Below are positions 19,598 to 30,691 of a DNA stretch of 64,000 nucleotides, piece after piece. The stretch is from Pseudosporangium ferrugineum (lineage in GTDB: Bacteria > Actinomycetota > Actinomycetes > Mycobacteriales > Micromonosporaceae). Made by a program: the position numbers and the translations under genes. The notes below the pieces were generated by a model. The model saw only the letters and a program-made list of their open reading frames with translations, was not told the DNA's origin and did not search any database. Location: assembly GCF_003002065.1 (NCBI RefSeq), contig NZ_PVZG01000006.1:186001-250000 (forward strand), read 5' to 3'. Each line of letters opens with the position of its first letter. Position 1 is the stretch's first letter.

Positions 19598-19616
19598 TTG
19601 ATCACACGGGGATTCC

Positions 19617-22600
19617 ATGATTGAGCGCGTTCGGCGTGCGTCGATTCTGTCCGCCCTGGCCGCCTCAAGCCTCTGACGACCGCGTTGGCCGGCATCACCC
19701 TGCCCTCGCCGGCTCGGGCCTCGGAGCCCGCGGATCCACCCCCGGCCCTGACGGCCGAACAAGAAGCGTCTCGTCAAGCTCGGGAAACCGGCCGGCCGGT
19801 GCCGGTACCCTCACTGCTCAGCGAGACCACCGAGGTGGTCGCCAACCCGGACGGGACCTACACCGCCGAGGTGCATGCCGGGCCGACTCGATACCAGGAC
19901 GAGGACGGCCAGTGGTGGCCGGTGGACCTCACGCTGACCAAGCGGTCCGACGGTTCCATCGCGCCGAAGGGGCACCCTCGGGGGCTGGTCATCTCGGGTG
20001 CCGCGGATGCGGGCGAGCATGATCTGGCGCGGCTCGCCAGTGGTGCCGCCAAGCTGGCCTTGGGTTGGGAAGGCACGCTGCCGGAGCCGGAACTGGAGGG
20101 CACGGCGGCGACCTTCCGCGAGGTCCGCCCTGGCATCGATCTGGTCGTGGACGCGACGCGTACCGGCTTCGAGCAGTTCATCGTGGTGAAGACGCGCGCT
20201 GCGGCGTCCGAGATCAAGAGCATCGCGATGCCATGGCGTATCGCCGGTGTCGTCCCGTCGTCGGAAGCGAACGGTGGGCTGACACTGCGCGGCAAGGACG
20301 GCAAGTACGTAGGGCATGTGCCTCCGGCCGTCATGTGGGACGCGACGGTGGGCGCCGAGTCCGGGGACCACCTGCGACGGGTGCCGGTACCGATGACGGT
20401 CAAGGCCGGCATCAAGCCGGGTTCCAAGGCTCTGATGCTGACTCCGGAGCAGGACTTCTTCAGCGATCCTGCGACGACGTATCCGGTGACGATCGACCCG
20501 TCTCCGACGCTCAAGCCCGGCTTCGACACCTTGGTGCAGGACAACATCGGCTCCGACCTGTCGACGTCCAAGGAGTTGAAGCTCGGTTCCGTCACGGACG
20601 GCGGCACCTACCGGGCCCGGTCCTTCATTCGCTGGCCCACGAAAGTTCTGGCGGACAAGCGGATCACCGCCGCCACGATGTATCTCTGGAACACCCACTC
20701 GTGGAACTGCAGCGACCATGAGTGGCAGGTCTGGATCACCGAAGCGGTCGGTACGGCGACGCGGTGGAGCAAGCAGCCTCGCTGGCGCAGCGACTATCCC
20801 GTCGCCAAGTCGACGATGACCAAGGGCTACAGCGGTTGCACGGCTGGCTATATCACCGCCAACGTGCAGCCCTTGTTCGCCACTGCTGCCGATCATGGTT
20901 GGCAGACCCTGACCACCGGACTCCGGGCGAAGAGTTCGGACGAGGCCGACCCCGGCACGCACAGTTGGAAGAAGTTCCAGTCCTCGGAAGACTCCAAGGA
21001 CCCGTATGTCTCGTTGACCTACAACACCCAGCCGTCAGCGCCGAAGAATCTGACATCGGCGGCAAGAAGTGTGGCAGCAGCGACCCGGCGGCGTTCGTCT
21101 CCAAGGCAGCCGGTTATCCGTCGGCGCAGGCCAAAGCGTCGGATCCGGACGGCACGGAGCGGAATCTGACGGTCAAGTTCTACGTCGCGAAGAAGGGTGC
21201 GGCGCTTCCGGACAAGCCCACCATGACGAAGTCGGCAACCTCCGGCGCAAGTGCCACGGTCGCAATCCCGCAGAGCTTCGGCCTGGTCGAGAATCAGGCA
21301 TACACGATGTCCGCCAGGACGTACGACGGCCTGGACGACTCGCCCTTGTCCGTGGCTTGCCCCTTCACCATCGACAGCACGGGGCCGCAGTCACCGCCGA
21401 CGGTCACCTCAGCCGACTACCCCGAATGCACCGCGACAGCCTGCGAGTCGGCAGGCGGGGTCGGTAAGAGCGGTCTGTTCACACTGGGTGCGCACGGTGT
21501 CGCGGACATCATGCAGTACAGGTACTGGTTCGACGGTGGACCCAAGGTCACCACTGCGGCCGTCGCCAAGGGCGGCGGAGCCACGGTCCGCATCGACCCG
21601 CCGCCGTTGGAAGAGACGCTCCACCTCGAGGACCTGACGCGTGGTGGTCCGCGCACGTTGCATGTCGTGAGCGTCGACCAGGCAGGCCGGGAGAGTGGCG
21701 AGTACACCTCGGGCGCCGGCGACGACAGCGTCGGTGGATACAAGATCCTCGCCGGTTCTGCCCCCACCGCAGAGGCGTGGTGGAAGCTCGACGAGCCGGC
21801 CGGTAGTGCAGTGGCGACGGACTCCACGTCGCATGCCCATGACCTGACCACCGCAGGCACGGTGAGCAACGTCGAGGGCAGTGGTGACGGCGGCAGCGCC
21901 TACTCGTTCGGACTGTCCGGCACCGCGCAGGGGCCGTTGGCCGTCGATCTCAGAGGCAGCCGCACGACGGTCGCCACGGTTCGGCTCTCCGCTGCCACCG
22001 GCGAATCGACCATCGTCCGGCATACCAAGTACGGCGACCCGTTCCTGCAAGACGAGCTGTACTTCGACGGAGCGACCAAAAAGGTCTGCTACCGCGTGCA
22101 GGTCGGGGCCGCGACTACGGCGAACCCGCCGCCGCGGGGCGAGTGGGAGGCATGCGCCGCCGCCCCCTCGACGCTGGGGACGTGGCTTCGGGTGGCCGGC
22201 GGCTTCGACGCGATGCGGCGCGAGGCGTTCGTGTCGGTCGACGGAACGCGAACGGCGAGCTCTGTTGTCGCGGCCTACACGGCTCCGACCACCGGCACCG
22301 GCGGCCTGACCGCGCTCGGCGACAAGGAGCTGGTCGGCGCGGCCGATGACGTCCGGGTATGGAACCGGCAGCTGCGGCAGAACGAGATCGGTGCCCTCGC
22401 GGTGGCCGACGCCGGACGGTGGGATCTGGACTCGAGTGTCGAAGACGCGACCGAGAACCAGGTGAAGCACCCGCTCGATGACTCCGGGCCGTCCGACGAA
22501 CGATGGAACGACTTCGGCCACGTGGAGGGCGACCTCGGCTCCGCCTATTTCGGCGGTACGTCGTCTCTCTCCACCTCCGGCAGGGTGCTGCGTACGGATC

Positions 22601-23100
22601 AGTCGTTCTCCGTGTCGGCGTGGGTGAGTCTCCACAAGGTGCCCACGAACAACATGACCGTGCTCGCCCAGGACGGAACCGTGCAGTCCGCGTTCTATCT
22701 GGGTGTTCGGCAGTGGGGCACGACCCCGAGGTGGGCGTTCTCCATGCAGAACGCGGACTCGGCCAGCACGGTGGCATTCACCCACGCCATCAGCACCACC
22801 GACGCTGTCACCGATGACGACGTCGGTGGATGGGTGCACCTGGTCGGCGTCTACGACGCGTCGGCTCAGACGCAGACCCTGTACGTCAACGGCGTGCACG
22901 CGCAGACCACGGCTCGCACCGCTCGATGGCAGGCCGACGGCCCGCTCGCGATCGGTAGAGCCCTTTATACGCCGGCGAACGGCACCACCGCGCAGGTGGA
23001 CAAGATCGAGGGAAGTGTGGACGCGGTGCGTGCGTACGCGGGTGTGCTGACGCCCGACATGGTCGAGCGGCTCTACGAGACCCAGGACGGTCAACTGTGA
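19617..23100 (+). pseudogene. Secreted DNRLRE/LamG protein preceding RHS, broken by two frameshifts
   Basis: The intact version would be a secreted protein of about 1160 residues: signal peptide, an N-terminal beta domain, a DNRLRE-type domain (roughly residues 290-440), then two LamG-like jelly-roll domains (AEAWWKLDEP and a second near the C-terminus). Such genes commonly sit directly before RHS toxin genes in actinobacteria. Here the ATG at 19617, with a fair ribosome binding site, reads 19 signal-like codons and stops at 19674-19676; adding one base near 19664 joins it to the downstream frame with a proper signal peptide. A second one-base loss at 21058/21059 (TCGGCGGC where TCGGGCGGC is expected) sends the protein into an Arg-rich dead end, while the correct sequence continues one frame over to 23100. 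Either a decayed gene or sequence errors. Confidence 0.75.
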
Positions 23101-26100
23101 TCGGCACGTTCCAACGGCGGGTTGCGGCCGTCACTGCTGTCGTTGTGGCCGGTGCGCTGCTCCAGGCCAACCCGGCACGGGCGGAGCAAGCCAAGGCCGA
23201 GCCGCTGAAGCCGCACGCCGGCCAGTCGATCGGCGGCAAGCCGGTCAAGGCGATGCCGAGCAAGGTTCCGGCCACGAAGACGACGCCCGCGCGGGCCCCC
23301 AAGTGGCCGGCCGCCGCGACCTCGGTCATCGACCTCGCCGCTACCGGCAGCTTGAGAGCACTGGCAAAGAAGGCCGACTCGTCCCCAATCTCCGTGCGCA
23401 GCGCCGACAAGAAGCCGAAGAAACTCTCGGTGGACGTGCTCGGCAGGGCAGACGTCGCCAAAGCCCACCGCGACGTGGTCGTACGGATCAAACCGAACGA
23501 CAACGGATCCGTCGGCAAGGCTGTCGTCAGGGTCGACTACACCGACTTCGCCGACGCCTACGGTGCGGACTGGTCCGACCGTCTGCGTCTGGTGTCTCTG
23601 CCGCCCTGCGCCCTCAACACGCCCGACGCCTCCGGTTGTGGCGCTACGCCGTTGGCCTCCACCAACGACGGTACGTCGGTCTCGGCGGCGGTCTCGGTCA
23701 GCGCCGCCGGGTCGGTGGTGGCGCTGGACGCCGCGCCCGCCGGAGGCTCCGGGGACTACGCGGCGACCTCCCTGGCATCGTCGGCCACCTGGAACGCCGG
23801 GGGCTCCAGTGGCGCCTTCACCTGGTCGTACCCGATGGCGGTGCCGCCTTCTCTCGGCGGCCCGGCGCCGAGACTGTCGCTCGGATACTCGTCGCAGGCC
23901 GTCGACGGCCGCACCGCCGTCACCAACAACCAGCCGTCCTGGATCGGGGAGGGCTTCGGCCTCGAACCGGGGTTCATCGAACGGCGCTACGTCGGTTGTG
24001 CCGATGACAACGACGATGACGACCGCAAGGGCAACAACACCACCGACACCGGCGACCAATGCTGGGGTACGGACAACGCCACGCTGTCCCTCGACGGTGT
24101 GGCCGGCGGCGAGCTGATCTACAACTCCACCGAGAAGCGCTGGCACACCCGTACCGACGACGGCACCCGCATCGAGCGCCTTTACAACGCCACCAACGGG
24201 GACAAGGGCGACAGTGACGAGAAGGCCGGCGCTCTGGGCGAGTACTGGCTGGTCACTGCCACCAACGGGACGAAGTACTACTTCGGCCTCAACCGGCTGC
24301 CGGGCTGGACGGCGACGGCCGCCGAGACCAAGTCGGTCTTCACCGCGCCGGTGGCGGGCAACCAGAGCGGTGAGCCGTGCAACAAGACGGCCTTCAAGGA
24401 CTCGTTCTGCGACCAGGCCTGGCGCTGGAACCTCGACTGGGTTGTCGACCCGAACGGCAACGCCGAATCCTTCTGGTACTCGCCCGAGACCAACAAGTAC
24501 GCGCGCAACTCCAACACCGATGTCTACCCGTACGTCCGCGGCGGCAACGTCACCCGTATCGACTACGGCCAGGTGTCCTCGAACGCGTACGCCAAGGCGC
24601 CGATGAGCGTCGCCTTCGCGACCGCGGACCGGTGCCTCACCTCCTGCACCGAAAAGGCCAACTGGCAGGACACCGCCCTCGACCAGGAATGCACCGGCAC
24701 CACCTGTACGCAGCACGGCCCCACGTTCTTCACCAAGCGACGGCTCGCGAGCGTCACCACCCAGGTACTCAAGCCCGGGACCACCACGTACCGCAACGTT
24801 CAGCGGTGGACGCTGACCCACACGTGGCCCGACCCGGGTGACGGAACTCGCAGAGGCATGTGGCTGTCCACGATCAGCCACACCGGCTGGGACGCGGACA
24901 ATGTCGCCACCTCGGTGCCGGACATCACGCTGGTCGGGACGCCGATGGACAACCGCGTGGACACCGCGCTCAGCAACGGCCTGCGGCCGATGCGCTGGTA
25001 CCGGATGAAGACGATCTACACCGAGACCCGGTCGACGATCGACATCAACTACCTGCCCAAGGACTGCACCGCAGGTTCCACCCCTGACCCGGCGACCAAT
25101 ACCAAGCGGTGCTTCCCCGTACGGTGGGCGCCGCCGGACCTGGGCGACACGCCCGGCAAGGAGATCACTGACTGGTTCCACAAGTATGTGGTCGACAACG
25201 TGCGGGAGAACGACACCAAGAGCCCTCTGGAAGGGTTTCCCCTCAGCGTTCTGACCAGCTACAAGTACGACAAGCCGGCGTGGCGTTACGCCGACGACGA
25301 CGGTCTGACCAAGGACAAGTACCGGACCTGGTCGCAGTGGCGCGGCTACGGCCTGGTCAGCGTCATCAAGGGAGAGGACGGCGACCGGACTCGGGTCGAC
25401 ACCCGCTACTTCCGTGGCATGGACGGTGACAAGTCGAGCCGGACGGACACCGTCGGCACCAAACGAGCCGACGTCACCGATTCCAAGGGCAAAGCCACCA
25501 TCGTCGACGCCGACGACCTGAACGGCCAGGTCCGCGAGACGATCGTGTACGACGGGCCGGACGGTGCTCCCATCAGCGGCACCATCTCCGATCCCTGGCT
25601 GGGAACGATCACCGCCACCCACAAGATCGGCGACGTGCCGGTCAACGCGCGCTACGTCGATACCGCGGGCGTGTGGAACTGGACCGCGCGGGACCAGAAC
25701 CGCTCGGACACCTGGACGCACAGCACCACCTCGTACGACAAGTACGGCATGCCCACGGCGGTCTCCGATTTCGGGGACACGGGCAAGCCCGGTGACGAAC
25801 GGTGTGTGCTCACCGACTACAGCCGTGACGACGGCGCCGCCTGGATGATCGCGTTCCCTTACCAGGTCCGTACCTTCGCGCTGCCGTGCAGTGAGGCCAC
25901 CAAAGCCGGCCGGGTCATCGACCGCGACGAGGTGCTCGGGGCCACCCGGACCAGCTTCGACGGCAAAGGCCCGGGCGAGGCACCCACGAAGGGCCTGACC
26001 ACGACGACGGAGGCCTTGGAGGACTGGAAGAACAACGAGCCGGTGTATTTCAGGACCGGCAGGACGCAGTACGACGTTCACGGACGGCCCCGGTTCTCCT

Positions 26101-29100
26101 GGGACGCCGAGGAACACAAGACCGAAACCAAGTACACCCCGGCGACCGGGGGGCCGCTGACCCGCGTCGACGCGGTGAACCCGCTCGGCTGGACCTCGTA
26201 CACCGCGATCGACCCGGCGACCGGAGCGACCACCCTGTCGCACGACGCCAACGGCCGGGACACGGAAACCCTGTATGACGGCCAGGGCCGCCTGGTCAGC
26301 GTCTGGAAGCCCGGTCGCAGCCGCGCGGACCAAGACGTCCCCGACTTGCACTACACGTACGCGCTGAACACCGACAAGGCCAGCGTCGTCCAGACGGACA
26401 CCCTGAACGCGGCAGGCAAGATCACCACGACGTACATGTTCTTCGACTCCCTGCTGCGCCCGGTCCAGCAGCAGGTGCCGGCGGCAACGACGGGCATGCT
26501 CGTCAGCGACACCTTCTATGACACCGCTGGCCGGGCGAACGTCAGCTACGGCCCCTACTGGGTCGACAACAAGGCGGCTTCCAACGTTCGCTGGCAGCCC
26601 CCGATGCCGGCGGGACGCGACAACGTCCTCTCCTGGTCGAAGACGCTCTACGACGGCGCCGGTCGTGAGACGAACAAGATCCTGTTCTCCAAACTGGCGG
26701 AGAAGTGGCGCGCGGCCACCGTCTACGGCGGCGACCACGTGGACACCACGCCTCCCGAGGGCGGCACCACCGAGTCCAAGTACGTCGACCCGCTCGGTCG
26801 CACGACGGAGATCCGGCAGTACAAGGGCCGTGACGTCGGCGGCGCCTACGACCGGACGAAGTACGAGTACAACGCCAAGGGCCAGCTCACCCGGGTGATC
26901 AACCCGATGAACACGGTCTGGGCGTACGGCTACGACGTCCAGGGCCGGCAGAACTACACCAAGGACCCCGACAAGGGGGAGACCACCACCGCGTTCGACA
27001 AGCTCGGCCGGGTCCTGACCACGACCGATGCCAAGAAGCAGGTCCTGGCGTACGAGTACGACACGCTGGGCCGCAAGACCGGGCTGTACAAGGACTCGTT
27101 GCAGGGCACCAAGCTAGCGGACTGGAAGTACGACACCCTCGCCGGCGGTCTCGGCGTGCTGGCCGCCAGCAACCGCTACGTCGACGGCAAGCTGGACAAG
27201 CCGTACACCACCGCGACGCTGACCCTCGACGCGACCACCGGACTGCCGACGAAGACGGCGGTCACCATCCCTGACACGGAGAAGGGCCTCGCGGGTACCT
27301 ACACGTACCAGGCGCGGTACGCGGTGGACGGCACACCCAAGGTCAGCCAGCTGCCCGCCATCGGTGGCACCGCCGGCGTCGGCACCGAAACCCTCACCAC
27401 GGGTTTCAACGACCTCGGAGCGGCCACGACGCTGAGCACCACGATCGGCGGCTCGCTTGTCCCAGCGGTCCAGTTCACCGAGTTCGGCGAACTGTCCACC
27501 ACCGTCTTCGGCGCCAGCGGCGGCAAGTCTCTGCAGGTCATCAACGACTACGACCCCAGCACACGCCGGCTCAAGGCCACCCAGGCATTCCGCGAAGTGA
27601 ACCCGTCGGTCGTCTCGTGGAAGGAGTACTCGTACAACAACGCCGGCAACATCACCCGTACCGCGGAGAAGGCAGCCGTCGCGGGCGTAGAGACGCAGTG
27701 CTGGCGGATGGACTATCTGCTGCGGCTCACCGACGCCTGGACGCCCAAGGACGGCGACTGTGACGCCGATCCGTCGCTCGACCGCCTCGGTGACAGCACG
27801 GCCACCCCGGCTCCGTACTGGACGTCATGGTCGTTCAACGATGCCGGGAATCGCACCCAGCAGGTAGAGCACAAGACAGCGGTCGGCGAGCGTACGACGA
27901 CGTACGAGTACCCGGCGCCGACCGAGGCCCACCCCCACTTCGCCACGGGAACCACGACGGTGGGCAGCGCGGGCACCAGCAACACTGCCACCTACCAAGC
28001 CGATGAAGCGGGCAACACCCAGCAGCGTCCGACGGCGAAGAACGGCCAGCAGACCCTGGCTTGGGACATCGAGGGCCACCTCGCATCCGCAACGGACTCG
28101 ACAGGCACCACGGCGTATGTGTACGACGCCGACGGCAACCGGCTCATCACCAAGGAACCGGCTTCCAAGACGCTGTACCTGCCCGGCCAGGAACTCGAGG
28201 TCGACAACAACGGCGCGGTGAAGTCCTGCACCCGCTACTACTCCTACGGCGGCAAGACGGTCGCCCAGCGGACGAACGCGGGCCTGACCTGGCTGGTCAG
28301 CGACACCCAGAATACGGCCTCGATCAGCATCGACGCGGTCACCCAGCAGGCCACCGTCCGGCACCTCACCGCCTACGGCGAAGAACGCGACGGCCAGGCC
28401 GGCTGGGTCAACGACAAGGGTTTCCTCGGCAAGACGCTCGACAACACCGGCCTGACCCACATCGGCGCCCGCGAATACGATTCGGCGATCGGCCGCTTCA
28501 TCTCGGTCGACCCGGTCATGGACGTCACCGACCCGCAGATGATGCAGGGCTACAGCTACGCCAACAACTCACCGGTCAGCTTCGCCGACCCGTCCGGAAT
28601 GACCCTCGGCCCCGTGGACTGCACGACGGGCGGCGGGTACGCATGCACCGGAAACGAGGGAACCGGCAGCTCCAACGGCGCCAGCGCGGGCATGGGCGGA
28701 ACCAGCGAAAACGCCGGCAACGGCGGCAACGGCGGCAACGGCGGCAACGGCGATTCTGGTGGAACCGGCGGATCCAGCGGCAACGGCAATTCCGGCGGCA
28801 ACTCGTCGTCCGGCAGCGCCAAGCCGAAGAAATGCAACTGGTGGTGCAAATCCACCAACTGGGTCTCGGACCACAAAGCCGACATCGCCGGCGTCGTGGT
28901 GGGCGCTGTCGTCGGCGTCGGCTGCGGTGCGGCGATCGGCTGGACCGGCGTCGGTGCCGTCGGCTGCGGCGCCCTGGCCGGTGCCGCCGGATCCATCACG
29001 CACGACCTGGTCGAAGGCGGCCACAGCGTCGGTGACATGGCCGGCAACGCCCTGCTATCCGGTGCTATCGGCGGTGTCACGGGCGGCCTTATGTCGGTCG

Positions 29101-30104
29101 GCGGATCAGCCTTGAGCGCTGGCGTCCGAAGTCTCGTCGGCGGCCAAGGAGCACAGATCGCGCGACAGGCCGCTTCGAGTGCTGCCAAGGCGGAAGTACG
29201 GAACATCGCTAGCGGCATCACGAAGGGAGTGAGCAACGGCGCCAAGGCCGTGAAGTCCCTCTTCACGAGAGGCTGCCACAGCTTCGCTCCCACGACGCCG
29301 GTACTGATGGCGGACGGCTCGGTCAAGCCGATCGCTGAGGTGGCCGAGGGTGATGTCGTCGTCTCCACGGACCCCGAGACCGGCGAGACCGCCGACGAAC
29401 CGGTCGTGGAACTGCACGTCAACCACGACACCGAGCTGACCAACGTGACGGTTTGGACCTCGGGCTCCGGGCCGACCACGCTGCACACCACGCAGAACCA
29501 CCCCTTCTGGAGCATCAACCGCCAGGACTGGGTCGACGCGAAGGACCTGCTCCCCCGAGAACGCCTGCAGACAAGCGACGGCGCGATCGTCGCAGTTCTG
29601 CGAGTACACAGCTTCGTCGGCGCGCGCGTCATGCGTGACCTCACGGTCGACCGCATCCACACGTACTATGTGCTCGCCGGCAATACGCCGGTACTTGTGC
29701 ACAACTGCGGATTCTCGGATCGGGCGAGCCAAATCCATGCAGTGGAACCCGACGAGTACGTCCGAAATAACATCAGCACGGTAGCCGTGGTCCGGGCGCG
29801 GACACCTCGCGGAGATGTTGATGTGATCGCCGGTTCTGGAGATGGCCTAACTCCAGCTCAGATGTCTGTTCCACTCCGGCGTGGCGAGATGCATGCTCCG
29901 AACATTCCAGGCACGCATGCCGAACAGAATGCTGTCCTGTTCATCAATGAGCAAGGGTGGACGCCGGTCGCGGGCGGAACGTCGAGAAATGTGTGTCTGT
30001 CGGTCTGCGCTCCATGGGTTCGGGGCAGCGGGGGAAGAATGATGGGCAATGTATATCCTGGCAGCGGAGTTACTACGACGCGTCAGAGGAGCTTCGAATG
30101 GTAG
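23097..30104 (+). CDS. RHS-repeat polymorphic toxin with HINT domain and deaminase-like C-terminal domain
   Basis: A 2335-residue secreted giant. It starts with a signal peptide (VTAVVVAGALLQANPARA), followed by an N-terminal domain and long YD/RHS repeats (e.g. YEYDTLGRKTG) that should form the hollow RHS cocoon. The RHS core ends near residue 1840 with the YSYANNSPVSFADPSG signature. A Gly/Asn/Ser-rich linker and a hydrophobic glycine-rich segment come next, then a HINT self-cleavage domain (Cys 2060 to His-Asn 2202-2203). The last 132 residues hold the toxin: H-A-E at 2274-2276 and cysteines 2300 and 2304, the zinc-site layout of nucleic-acid deaminases, closest in my judgement to the XOO_2897-like type. 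GTG 23097 overlaps the previous stop; the immunity candidate overlaps the end. Target (DNA or RNA) is unknown. Confidence 0.88.
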   Translation: MIGTFQRRVAAVTAVVVAGALLQANPARAEQAKAEPLKPHAGQSIGGKPVKAMPSKVPATKTTPARAPKWPAAATSVIDLAATGSLRALAKKADSSPISVRSADKKPKKLSVDVLGRADVAKAHRDVVVRIKPNDNGSVGKAVVRVDYTDFADAYGADWSDRLRLVSLPPCALNTPDASGCGATPLASTNDGTSVSAAVSVSAAGSVVALDAAPAGGSGDYAATSLASSATWNAGGSSGAFTWSYPMAVPPSLGGPAPRLSLGYSSQAVDGRTAVTNNQPSWIGEGFGLEPGFIERRYVGCADDNDDDDRKGNNTTDTGDQCWGTDNATLSLDGVAGGELIYNSTEKRWHTRTDDGTRIERLYNATNGDKGDSDEKAGALGEYWLVTATNGTKYYFGLNRLPGWTATAAETKSVFTAPVAGNQSGEPCNKTAFKDSFCDQAWRWNLDWVVDPNGNAESFWYSPETNKYARNSNTDVYPYVRGGNVTRIDYGQVSSNAYAKAPMSVAFATADRCLTSCTEKANWQDTALDQECTGTTCTQHGPTFFTKRRLASVTTQVLKPGTTTYRNVQRWTLTHTWPDPGDGTRRGMWLSTISHTGWDADNVATSVPDITLVGTPMDNRVDTALSNGLRPMRWYRMKTIYTETRSTIDINYLPKDCTAGSTPDPATNTKRCFPVRWAPPDLGDTPGKEITDWFHKYVVDNVRENDTKSPLEGFPLSVLTSYKYDKPAWRYADDDGLTKDKYRTWSQWRGYGLVSVIKGEDGDRTRVDTRYFRGMDGDKSSRTDTVGTKRADVTDSKGKATIVDADDLNGQVRETIVYDGPDGAPISGTISDPWLGTITATHKIGDVPVNARYVDTAGVWNWTARDQNRSDTWTHSTTSYDKYGMPTAVSDFGDTGKPGDERCVLTDYSRDDGAAWMIAFPYQVRTFALPCSEATKAGRVIDRDEVLGATRTSFDGKGPGEAPTKGLTTTTEALEDWKNNEPVYFRTGRTQYDVHGRPRFSWDAEEHKTETKYTPATGGPLTRVDAVNPLGWTSYTAIDPATGATTLSHDANGRDTETLYDGQGRLVSVWKPGRSRADQDVPDLHYTYALNTDKASVVQTDTLNAAGKITTTYMFFDSLLRPVQQQVPAATTGMLVSDTFYDTAGRANVSYGPYWVDNKAASNVRWQPPMPAGRDNVLSWSKTLYDGAGRETNKILFSKLAEKWRAATVYGGDHVDTTPPEGGTTESKYVDPLGRTTEIRQYKGRDVGGAYDRTKYEYNAKGQLTRVINPMNTVWAYGYDVQGRQNYTKDPDKGETTTAFDKLGRVLTTTDAKKQVLAYEYDTLGRKTGLYKDSLQGTKLADWKYDTLAGGLGVLAASNRYVDGKLDKPYTTATLTLDATTGLPTKTAVTIPDTEKGLAGTYTYQARYAVDGTPKVSQLPAIGGTAGVGTETLTTGFNDLGAATTLSTTIGGSLVPAVQFTEFGELSTTVFGASGGKSLQVINDYDPSTRRLKATQAFREVNPSVVSWKEYSYNNAGNITRTAEKAAVAGVETQCWRMDYLLRLTDAWTPKDGDCDADPSLDRLGDSTATPAPYWTSWSFNDAGNRTQQVEHKTAVGERTTTYEYPAPTEAHPHFATGTTTVGSAGTSNTATYQADEAGNTQQRPTAKNGQQTLAWDIEGHLASATDSTGTTAYVYDADGNRLITKEPASKTLYLPGQELEVDNNGAVKSCTRYYSYGGKTVAQRTNAGLTWLVSDTQNTASISIDAVTQQATVRHLTAYGEERDGQAGWVNDKGFLGKTLDNTGLTHIGAREYDSAIGRFISVDPVMDVTDPQMMQGYSYANNSPVSFADPSGMTLGPVDCTTGGGYACTGNEGTGSSNGASAGMGGTSENAGNGGNGGNGGNGDSGGTGGSSGNGNSGGNSSSGSAKPKKCNWWCKSTNWVSDHKADIAGVVVGAVVGVGCGAAIGWTGVGAVGCGALAGAAGSITHDLVEGGHSVGDMAGNALLSGAIGGVTGGLMSVGGSALSAGVRSLVGGQGAQIARQAASSAAKAEVRNIASGITKGVSNGAKAVKSLFTRGCHSFAPTTPVLMADGSVKPIAEVAEGDVVVSTDPETGETADEPVVELHVNHDTELTNVTVWTSGSGPTTLHTTQNHPFWSINRQDWVDAKDLLPRERLQTSDGAIVAVLRVHSFVGARVMRDLTVDRIHTYYVLAGNTPVLVHNCGFSDRASQIHAVEPDEYVRNNISTVAVVRARTPRGDVDVIAGSGDGLTPAQMSVPLRRGEMHAPNIPGTHAEQNAVLFINEQGWTPVAGGTSRNVCLSVCAPWVRGSGGRMMGNVYPGSGVTTTRQRSFEW

Positions 30105-30691
30105 TTGACGAGGAGACCGCTCGCGCGCTTCGCGAGGGCGACGGACATTTGGCGCGAGTCTTCGCAGCGAGTTGTGCGGAGCGGCTGGTGCAGGTCTTCT
30201 GTGCTCTTCGGGCAGACGACCCCAGCCGATCTGATGACATCGCCTTCGTCGTCGATACCCTTGAGGGCTTGTGGGATTTGGCAAATTCGACGGGCTCTTT
30301 CGATGAGCGGCGTGAGCATTTGCTGTCTTTCCCTGAACTCCAGCCGAACGAATTGGGGTTCACACAAATCGCCGATATTTACTCTTTCTATGGATGTCTT
30401 GTTCTAATGTACGCGACGAAGTGCGCTGCGGCCGGAGGTGACGGTGAAGCTGCTGTTAGTTGCGCACATGCATCGCTAACTGCCATGGGGCAGCTCGACC
30501 AGAACGCGACTGACTCGACGAATTTTATGAATGAGAAGGCCCGGCAGAGGGCAGTGGTCCTTGGGATTGCGAACGGAATTCCACCCGCCCGGATTCGTGG
30601 TGATGACCGCATTGCGGCGCAACATTTGGTTGAAGTAATTCAAGGCAGGATGCACGGGAATTCAGGAGGCTGGAGCGGTTTCGGAAGGTAA
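30098..30691 (+). CDS. Probable immunity protein for the RHS toxin
   Basis: A 197-residue acidic, helical, cytoplasmic protein. ATG 30098 lies inside the last codons of the toxin gene (7-base overlap) with AGAGGAG six bases upstream, so it is translationally coupled, the standard arrangement for immunity genes of polymorphic toxins. Its GC content is visibly lower than that of the neighbours, as is the toxin tip. I do not recognise the family; the order of motifs (AERL, then LWDLAN, then a C-terminal helix pair) is faintly like DUF416/YjaG proteins but I cannot confirm it. The role is inferred from position alone. Confidence 0.7.
   Translation: MVVDEETARALREGDGHLARVFAASCAERLVQVFCALRADDPSRSDDIAFVVDTLEGLWDLANSTGSFDERREHLLSFPELQPNELGFTQIADIYSFYGCLVLMYATKCAAAGGDGEAAVSCAHASLTAMGQLDQNATDSTNFMNEKARQRAVVLGIANGIPPARIRGDDRIAAQHLVEVIQGRMHGNSGGWSGFGR

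Noticed and set aside
23091-26738. 1215-codon minus-strand reading frame opposite the RHS gene
   Set aside because: Shadow of the RHS gene; a Val/Gly/Arg-rich product without motifs.
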